A stretch of DNA of 64,000 nucleotides, taken from assembly GCA_002633005.1 (NCBI GenBank), contig NMRA01000093.1, positions 47,762 through 111,761 of the forward strand, written 5' to 3'. Below the pieces are notes generated by a model that saw nothing but the letters and a program-made list of their open reading frames with translations, made no database searches and was not told where the DNA came from. This DNA comes from Phoronis australis. Taxonomy: Eukaryota > Phoronida > Phoronidae. Every line of letters starts with the position of its first letter. Position 1 is the first letter of the stretch. Of the stretch, positions 57,401 through 64,000 are shown piece after piece. Position numbers and translations under genes: made by a program.

Positions 57401-59175
57401 CCAAAGTTCTATGACAGAACGATTGTCTTATTGTCTTAATACTTAATAATGATGAAGTTCATAGGAGCCAGCTGGTGCACGTTTTTAAAATTAAAATTGT
57501 AAAGCATAGGTTACAGAACACCATCAGATATTAAGCCGATCCCGATGATTGTGCTCACCAGACTACTTCAACTAAAGAAATGCTACGATAAGATCAGTTG
57601 TTTTGTGAGGGTGGGGAGTGAAGGTGTTACACCATTTTTCAAGTGGCACGCAAATACAGCACCGTAATAACAGTAATGTCACTTTAATTCGTTTCAGGGC
57701 ACAAATCGTCTTTTTATCGCCTTTTATGTGCTGGGGGCTACTCTCCCGATTTAGATGTAAAGTCTACTCAAGAGAACAACGTTGAAACAAGTTCACACGC
57801 CGGGATGACTTTCTTTCGAAAGTACTACGGTCCCTTCATTATGAAGATCCCTGTCAAGATTGTGACCGTGCTACTGTATTTGGGATATTTAGGGACAGCA
57901 ATTTATGGCTGTACGAAAGTCGAAGATGGCTTGGATCTTCGAAAATTAGCTCTTGATGATTCGTATGCCATAAAATTTTATGATCTAGATGTTAAGTATT
58001 ACAAGGAATATCACGCAAATGTTATGCTTGTAGTAAATACGGAAGTCGACTACTCGTCATTAAACACCACATATCAATTAAACTCACTGGTGGAAGACCT
58101 GGGAAGTTCCGGATATTTTGCTGGTCGTGAGTTTATGACGTCATGGATCCATGACTATTTGAAATATCTGAATGATTATGACATTGAGTTTGACAAACAT
58201 AATTTCACGTCCATCCTTTACAACCGTTTTCTTTTAGAACCAGCATATGAAAAATACGGGTTGGACGTAGTTTTTAACCACGATAAATCTGAAATTTCTC
58301 GTTCAAGAATTTTTGTCCGGTCAATAAACATGACTAGTACTACGCGGGACCGCTACATGATGGTGACTGCACGCAACATTGCGCGCGAGTCCACACTAGA
58401 TGTCGTTGCCTTTCATCCTGGATTTATTTATTACGATCAATATGACACAGTGCTTTCCAACACATTACAAAATGTTGGCATAGCAACTGGCTGCATGTTT
58501 GTTATATCCCTTTTGCTGATACCTAACCCAGTTGTTGCTCTTTGGGTGTTTTTAAGCATCGCTTCCATCAGCACTGGGTTGCTTGGATTCATGACGTTTT
58601 GGAACGAAAAAGTAGATTCCGTGTCTATGATATGCATTGTTATGTCCATCGGTTTCAGTGTTGATTTTTCAGCGCACGTCGCTTACGCATTTTCGATCAG
58701 TGGACATCCTGAACCAAACGGTCGTGCTTGCGATGCACTAGGATTTCTCGGACTGCCCATTACCCAGGGTGCACTATCTACCCTTTTGGGATTCGTTGTA
58801 CTGGCCGCTGCCCCTTCGCAAATATTCCGAATCTACTTCAAAATTCTCTTGCTCGTTATTGTCATAGGATACATGCACGGCATACTTATTCTTCCAATCA
58901 TTATGTCCGTTACCGGACGTAGGAAAACGAAGATCAGATCCGACGCTGCGCATGCCCAGCCTGGCACCTCCTTGACTGCTTACGACAACAATTCACTGTT
59001 TACCGGAGACATGTACCACTGGATCAGACGTATATGTCAACCAACACTGGCGGCACGCATGAACGGAGCCTTTGACAATACAGATGAAGGTGTCCTGGAC
59101 AACTCCGTCAACCGCCCGAAAGAACATGAGCAGGTTATACATAGTAGGGGCGATAAGCTTACTCATGTGACATGA
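48415..59175 (+). CDS. Patched domain-containing (PTCHD3-like) RND permease, 3 exons
   Basis: Exons 48415-49447, 56858-57190 and 57698-59175 sum to 2844 nt (947 residues plus stop). All introns are GT-AG and the junctions join in phase. The ATG is preceded two codons upstream by an in-frame TGA. The protein has the RND/Patched layout: TM1 near residues 25-45, a large extracytosolic loop to about 268, then a sterol-sensing-like block (TM2-TM6, about 270-440). TM4 carries GVDDM near residue 346, split by intron 1. A second half follows with TM7 near 505-525, a second loop, and TM8-TM12 (about 710-880). TM10 carries GFSVDFSAH near residue 775. The paired Asp motifs in TM4 and TM10 are the proton-relay positions of the family. 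The family moves sterols or other lipids; the substrate here is unknown. The C-terminal tail of about 70 residues is polar. A possible poly(A) signal lies at 59920-59925. The best match by memory is the PTCHD3/Patched-related group rather than true Patched. Confidence 0.93.
50880..52170 (+). pseudogene. L1/Tx1-like LINE remnant in intron 1 of the Patched-domain gene
   Basis: Broken frames in order: LTYKELTACLK (about 51003), KSPSSDGFTVEF (51045), QKEGTITCIPEDADKD, APHTSIKCF, LLIDFEK / VFDSLEWKFVEKTL (about 51450-51510), then HEC/ANRE-type fragments and TTMSLKKLSFVTKV near 51990. Every 50-100 bases there is a stop or shift. Same clade as the 40-43 kb element but a separate insertion, in the sense orientation of the host gene. 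Confidence 0.7.
52304..53170. repeat. 16-bp minisatellite, ~54 near-identical copies
   Basis: The unit CCTGTGAGTGTCACGA repeats without interruption for about 867 bases. The only clear variants are ACAAACTGTGAG at about 52690 and ACAAACG at the end. Each unit contains TGA, so with period 16 all three plus frames are closed every 48 bases; it is not coding. It lies in intron 1 of the Patched-domain gene, directly after a LINE remnant. Confidence 0.97.
53446..53521. repeat. Clustered TGTTACATTTTA motifs with hairpin
   Basis: Four copies of TGTTACATTTTA in alternating orientation lie at about 53447, 53477, 53494 and 53509. The last two form a 13-bp perfect stem with a 2-base loop (53494-53521). 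Confidence 0.7.
54739..56082. mobile_element. Kolobok-like fold-back DNA transposon with THAP sequence
   Basis: TTAA direct duplications at 54739-54742 and 56079-56082 flank termini beginning AGGCGAAGGCAACC and ending GGTTGCCTTCGCCT. The inverted repeats are very long, at least 276 bases and diverging up to about 315. They include the THAP gene's start codon region on both sides, so both ends are copies of the 5' end. TTAA target and a THAP domain are Kolobok features. It lies in intron 1 of the Patched-domain gene and lacks a full transposase, so it is non-autonomous. Confidence 0.85.
55009..55822 (+). pseudogene. THAP-domain protein fragment inside the Kolobok-like element (copy E)
   Basis: The ATG at 55009 begins MPRFCCVPGCTHYRL, then RRFPKDDTLRRT, a TGA where Trp is expected, a frameshift, and YRVCGKHF. 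These give the first Cys pair, the FPK block and the C-x2-H of THAP. A Ser/Pro-rich linker follows. Next, about 55628-55760, comes CQVCDEGVTRRDVSSLGAQI / TLQWECVAGH, a CxxC...C..H block like a second zinc-binding module of THAP transposon proteins. Coding ends where the right inverted repeat begins. Confidence 0.65.
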
Positions 59176-61330
59176 ACATGGCGTGGATGGCTCGAACAGT
59201 GTGCAACACGTAGATACCAAACACTTGAATCTTCTTAGACAAAACAAAGTTTTAGTGCAAATGTTCACAGTATGTGTATGTGTCAGAATGTTAAAGAGGC
59301 ATCAATGTAAACTCATCCACGCGCATACACTGTAGAATGGGTGTAAATGGTGACACATGAGCAATGCCTACTCAGAAGTAATAACAGCGATACGAAACTC
59401 ATTAGGAAAGGTTCCCAAAAGGGCACGGCATATCTGAAAGGAAACCTTTACTGTCATGTGGTGTATTTTATTCCATGCCAATATCCATCCATCGAGATGT
59501 TCTGTCAGCATGTCAGTTTGCAGTAATATATGGCTCATTGTCGTTTTTAGTTGATATGAGATTTTGAAACACCGGTCTTTGGAGGGTAGGCTAAAAGACG
59601 CGCGTTTGAATGCCATGTTTTCGAACAGGACGGAATAGCATGGTTTTGGATTAACAACATGTAAAAAGCTTAGAGAACTGAAGACTTGAATAACCATATT
59701 TATTGTCAACATATTGTTTGGACCATTCCATTCACGTGAAAGTAGGCTGCCGCTTGAGAAATCCTCAACCTCTTGGGCAGAGTCGTTGAGGTCACGGATA
59801 CAAAAATCAAAACCCTTTTTCGCACTTGGAGCACGTTGAAATGACGAGGTCTGATTTTTAAAGACAAGATCTGATCCCTGAATTCAGACTCGACTTAATG
59901 TCAGACTTGGAAACTAAACAATAAAGCGGTTGCATGTTTCGAGTACAAATTTGTAAGTTAACTGGAAATGGGCCAAATACAGTTGCAGAGATTAGACTCG
60001 GGCCCAGATTTTCTTTCAGTAATAGCCCAGCCATGTAGTATTATTGACTTGCCCATCAAACGTGTATGTTATGTGAATAAAAATCATGCGATTGTTTATA
60101 TTTGAGTCTATATATTCCTGAAAGGCTATATTTCGGCGGACCCTTGGACTGAGTTGAGTAGAATAATTGGAATAAAACCTCACCGAAAATAAAAATGAAA
60201 CTCTATAACAGTGGGACGGAAAATGGCTCGAGTACTTTTCTCATCTATGAATTCAACTGGCATGCATCTATTGAACCCCAAGTTTTAGTACTTTGGGATT
60301 ATATAGATCATTATCCTTTGGAAATTGTAGTTAGAAGCAGTATGATGTTTTTTCAACAAGCGTCTGCTGGATCATGGCAGACTCCATAAGAACTCTAACA
60401 TAATTATCTGAAATACGTAAACTTGTGGACACAAGTGGAATTATTTACGTGTACCTTGTGCAGCGCTCCTTTTATTGATGAATCACTTAGAATTTTGACT
60501 GTTTCTATGCAAGATCATAAGCAAGATGTTGAGGTAGCTAACAACAGACATTTTACGACAGCTGGGAGAAAGGCAGAATTGAATCAGTCATGAGCCATGA
60601 ATCACGCCAACGGGAATAACACTGCGGTTTACTGGCCAAACAATAGTCGGACTTGTCAAAACACCAAATGAAATTGTAACAGCCATCGTTCTTTAAACCG
60701 GGGCAATAATGAGGCATATTTGCAAATTTAGTTCAGTTGGATATTTGAGTTGATTTGTTTAAAGTCGATGTTGTGATGTTTCCTTTTGTTCCCCTTGAGT
60801 TTTTTAACAGTGTTAAGTCATCACCTACATCTTGAGTGCCTCTTTTTCATTGTTCCAATTTCAATTGATTTCATTTTAGAACACAATATTTCCCCCCCAA
60901 GCCAAAACTCTTCAAATTGCTGAGTTACGTGTAGACACGTTACGTTGATTTCATAACTCACAGGCTGACCTACTTCAAGGAGGATTGGACATGCGTTGAA
61001 GGGACATCTCACCATTCGATTTTGTCTGACAGCGGTCACTCATCCAGAAGTTTATGATAGATGTGTTCCCGTTGATCTGCTTACTCTATTTTTGAAAACA
61101 CCTGTCTGCCCTCTCTCTGATTTGGTCCGATGTCAAAAGCCTACTGGTGAATTGTGGGCCATTGTTAGATATTTTATGTCTGTTTCAGGGTGTTACCTCA
61201 TAAATTGATACAACTCAATTTCTGCCGAGGGCAACCCACCACTGAATTTTTTTACACTGCATACTGGTCCTTTTGGCGAATGCATCACGACTGGATCTAG
61301 CTCAATTCAGGGTTTGGGCGTGTCTGGCGG
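59176..61330. other. 3' flank of the Patched-domain gene; no gene recognised
   Basis: Frames of up to 114 codons without domains. AATAAA at 59920-59925 is a candidate poly(A) signal, giving a 3' untranslated region of about 750 bases. Confidence 0.4.
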
Positions 61331-61334
61331 AGGC

Positions 61335-61526
61335 AACTAGCCACAGGAGTTATCTGATAGTGTTCATTTATCATACTGGGATTGTGCTGATTGTTTTGAA
61401 CTAGCCACAGGAGTTATCTGCTAGTGTTCATTTATCATACTGGGATTGTGCTGATTGTTTTGAACTAGCCACAGGAGTTATCTGATAGTGTTCATTTATC
61501 ATACTGGGATTGTGCTGAATGTTTTG
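61335..61526. repeat. 64-bp tandem repeat, 3 copies
   Basis: The unit starting AACTAGCCACAGGAGTTATC repeats at 61335, 61399 and 61463, exactly 64 bases apart, with one or two substitutions. The third copy ends at about GAACTTGATT. Confidence 0.9.
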
Positions 61527-61529
61527 AAC

Positions 61530-63054
61530 TTGATTTCGTGCCACTCCCAGGCGTAAACTAACATTTTGTTTATTTCCCTAAAGCGTAAATGGGCGCGACT
61601 CAAAGATTTTATTTGCAATCTGAGAAAAGAAATATTTTTTAATTTTAAGTACCTAAAATGGTAGTTTTCAAAGAAAATAATGTGCGCCAACAACGAAGTG
61701 CAGAGCTATTTTACCTACCGTCCCAGAGTATTAAAAGTAAGCCGTTTGTGAAAACAGTATTTGACAAACTGGCACAGCGGAGAAAGTACGAACTCCATAT
61801 TTGACAGATGCTGTATTTTCTTCAATAATTTTCAAAATTTTAGCACACATATTTGTGGGTTAATTTATCTGTTTGATATACCTGTTACAAAGGATAAGAT
61901 ACACATTACCAAAACCAAACACCGCTGTTGCATGTGCCTTTATAAAATTAACAATAACAGTCCTGTTCATCGTTTTACCCGACACGCTTAAAAGACAGTT
62001 CGTTACCAAAAACAACTTTAAGAAAAATACTGCTCAAGACATATTTTGTTCACGTAACACCATTATCATAAATGAGAGAAAGGCGACGGTACTTCGTTAT
62101 CTTCATAACGAATTGAATGTTCAAGCCCTTCTGTTGATTTTATAGATCCTTTAGAAAATTGGTGATGAGTCAGGACGGTATAGAAAAACTGGCCATTTTA
62201 GGGTTGCTATAGCAATAAAAACTAATAACTGCGTAAAATGCCAATCACTATACAGATTTTTTTTTCTTGACGAATCAGCAGAATAGTCCAGTAGCAAATT
62301 ATCAATTGTTACGGCTAAAATGTAGCAGATCATTTACAGAATTCGATAAGATCATCAAGTATCTATTGAAAGGTTGAGCCGCGTGTTACTGTAGGCGATT
62401 TGAACAAAGTTGTCACGCACGAGTTTGAAAAATAAGATAACCTCGACAGATAACGAAAACATCATTCCTCGACTGGTCGCATCTTTTTGTGAAAGATATC
62501 AAATCAATGTAGCGGAAATGAAGGATGGGTGAATAATGCTCATAAAAGGCGATGGTTGCGGTACCAGAAGGTGACGTCATGAATAAACTTGCTCTGTAGT
62601 GAGTTGTAGTAAAAAAAGAATAGTCACACCTTCAACATAAGTCAACACTGTGGCTAAAATGGAAGCATTTTCTCACACTGTAACTAAGATCAACTCTAAC
62701 ACAAAACGAGACATGCAACTAAAGCTATTGACATCTTAGGAAATGCCTCAACACAACAACAGTGTCTCAGCGTATTATATGCAAACGGATATTCATTTCT
62801 TTCCGGTCTTAGATTTTTAAACTGCATTAAATGTGCGTATTTGTTGAATTGAGAGAACTAGAATTTGACCCTATATTTCTTATACAAAACTACTTCACTT
62901 TCAAGTACCAGCATTATTCAAAGATAATCTTTCCATTTGAGCTGCCCCAGTTCAGCAGAAACTTAATCCCAAAATTATGTTCATTCAACACAGCTCCAAG
63001 TATTTCCAAACTTAACTAAATTTAATGTAATTTTTAGTTTATTTTTTATTTTTG
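61530..63054. other. No gene recognised
   Basis: AT-rich. Frames are under 95 codons and without domains. Confidence 0.5.
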
Positions 63055-63260
63055 CGGTGCACCACCACCTAAAATGGCCGCCCAAGTGAGCAACAGGTGA
63101 CTCGTGCATTATGGGTACTCATTGAACTGTAGCACGTGTAATTAGTATCCGCGGAGATCCTGTCCACTTTTTAAAATCTTTTCAAGTTACTCGAATTCCC
63201 CCGGGGTCTAATGAATTATGCATGGGTCACACCGGAAGTGACGTTGGTGGCCCAAGTCAT
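63055..63260 (+). promoter_or_regulatory. Candidate promoter with YY1-, ETS/CRE- and E-box-like motifs
   Basis: The stretch holds AAAATGGCCGCC (YY1-like, about 63072-63083), GCACGTGTA (E-box, about 63132) and ACCGGAAGTGACGT (ETS next to CRE, about 63230-63243). Such motifs cluster in metazoan TATA-less promoters. An open reading region starts about 150 bases downstream. The promoter role is inferred. Confidence 0.4.
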
Positions 63261-63390
63261 TCCCTGCCAGCTTTGTTTGTGCATCGAATTATTGCGGACA
63301 TCTTTTTTCAAAAAATGATCGTATTTACCTTCGACGAGTGTTTTCAGACAAACCTAGAATGAATTAGAGCATAGCTGAGTGGGATATTTC

Positions 63391-64000
63391 CATGGCTTGG
63401 TTTGCAGCGGATAAGAAATCGTGGGAGGCTGCGACCACAACGAATCACGTACACGATGAAGCTGCGCTGGTCAGGTTGCTTGCCTTGGACGTTGAGGTGG
63501 CTGTTCACAAGCACTAATTGCATCAATCTGAGTCACCACATGGGCTTCAGCTTACTACATGTATGTTTCGAAAAAGCAAGACCAAAAGGAAGTGACGGAG
63601 CACAGAGGAGGAAAATACCGGCGCTATTGGCGTTTTTGTTCAGATCATGTATAGTGGGCACTTTCATCGTCCCTTTCGTGAACGGAGGGTTAGAAATGTT
63701 TGTGGCACACACGGAGGAGAAGACTACAACGGATCTTGTCATGTACTGGAAATCACCAAAAAGAATGTAAATGCGTTGAATTCAGAAATTTCGATTCCAC
63801 ATCCCGTTTCAATGATCGATGATGAGTTGAGGTACACTTTTGTGAGCCCAATAAAGGTGCGTGACGGTGCAGGTATTTGTGTGAATAATTCTCGTAGTAC
63901 ATTTCAAAATCCGGGAATTGATTGTACCGCAAATAATGTACTATCTACAAGTACATCGACGAACCCTAAAATGTGGCCAATATGTTTCAATGAATTATCA
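63391..64000 (+). other. Possible first exon(s) of a gene running off the window
   Basis: Just downstream of the promoter-like region, an ATG at about 63391 opens a 41-codon frame (begins MAWFAADKKSWEAATTTN, ends VAVHKH). A second frame spans 63402-63770 (122 codons). A third is open from about 63690 to the window end, more than 100 codons, with sequence such as GGEDYNGSCHVLEI. I recognise no domain in any of them. They could be exons of one gene joined by introns, or chance frames; codon use cannot decide by eye. Confidence 0.25.

Overview
The window is eukaryotic nuclear DNA from an animal. It has GT-AG introns, AT-rich intergenic DNA, and remnants of THAP-domain, Penelope-like, CR1/L2-like and L1/Tx1-like, hAT and Kolobok-like elements. 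It also carries microsatellites, minisatellites and a 422-base assembly gap. The three intact host genes belong to families often enlarged in marine invertebrates: Patched-related permeases, phytanoyl-CoA dioxygenases and apple-domain secreted proteins. I lean towards an invertebrate deuterostome such as amphioxus or a hemichordate, but a cnidarian or lophotrochozoan cannot be excluded and no species can be named from the sequence alone.

Layout. 1-13.7 kb has no host gene I can support. It holds a broken THAP fragment, a 666-bp tandem satellite, a GGTCG-rich patch, a degenerate 22-bp repeat, a second THAP fragment, a tRNA-derived repeat, a 143-bp hairpin, and two head-to-head remnants of a Penelope-like retroelement. 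13.7-22.0 kb (minus) is a four-exon gene for a 302-residue secreted apple/PAN-domain protein; its 6-kb first intron contains a CR1/L2-like LINE. 23.8-25.7 kb holds a long AT-rich hairpin, another THAP fragment and a tiny inverted-repeat element with a perfect 10-bp target duplication. 26.7-35.2 kb (minus) is a nine-exon phytanoyl-CoA dioxygenase family gene (359 residues) with all catalytic residues. 37-43.5 kb is repeat-rich: an approximately 1.17-kb segment occurs on both sides of a sequence gap, with a hAT transposase fragment beginning exactly where the first copy stops, followed by an L1/Tx1-like LINE and a retroelement C-terminal fragment. 45.5-47.3 kb has two short inverted-repeat elements. 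48.4-59.2 kb (plus) is a three-exon gene for a 947-residue Patched-domain permease. Its 7.4-kb first intron holds a second L1/Tx1-like LINE, about 54 copies of a 16-bp minisatellite, and a Kolobok-like fold-back element carrying THAP coding sequence. The last kilobase has promoter-like motifs and an open frame running off the window.

The three genes have no evident shared pathway: one is a membrane transporter or sterol-sensing protein, one an Fe(II)/2-oxoglutarate oxygenase, and one a secreted adhesion or matrix-like protein. In all three reconstructed genes the exons join in phase, every intron uses GT-AG, and the summed coding length is a multiple of three. I judge them functional; nearly everything else is mobile-element debris.
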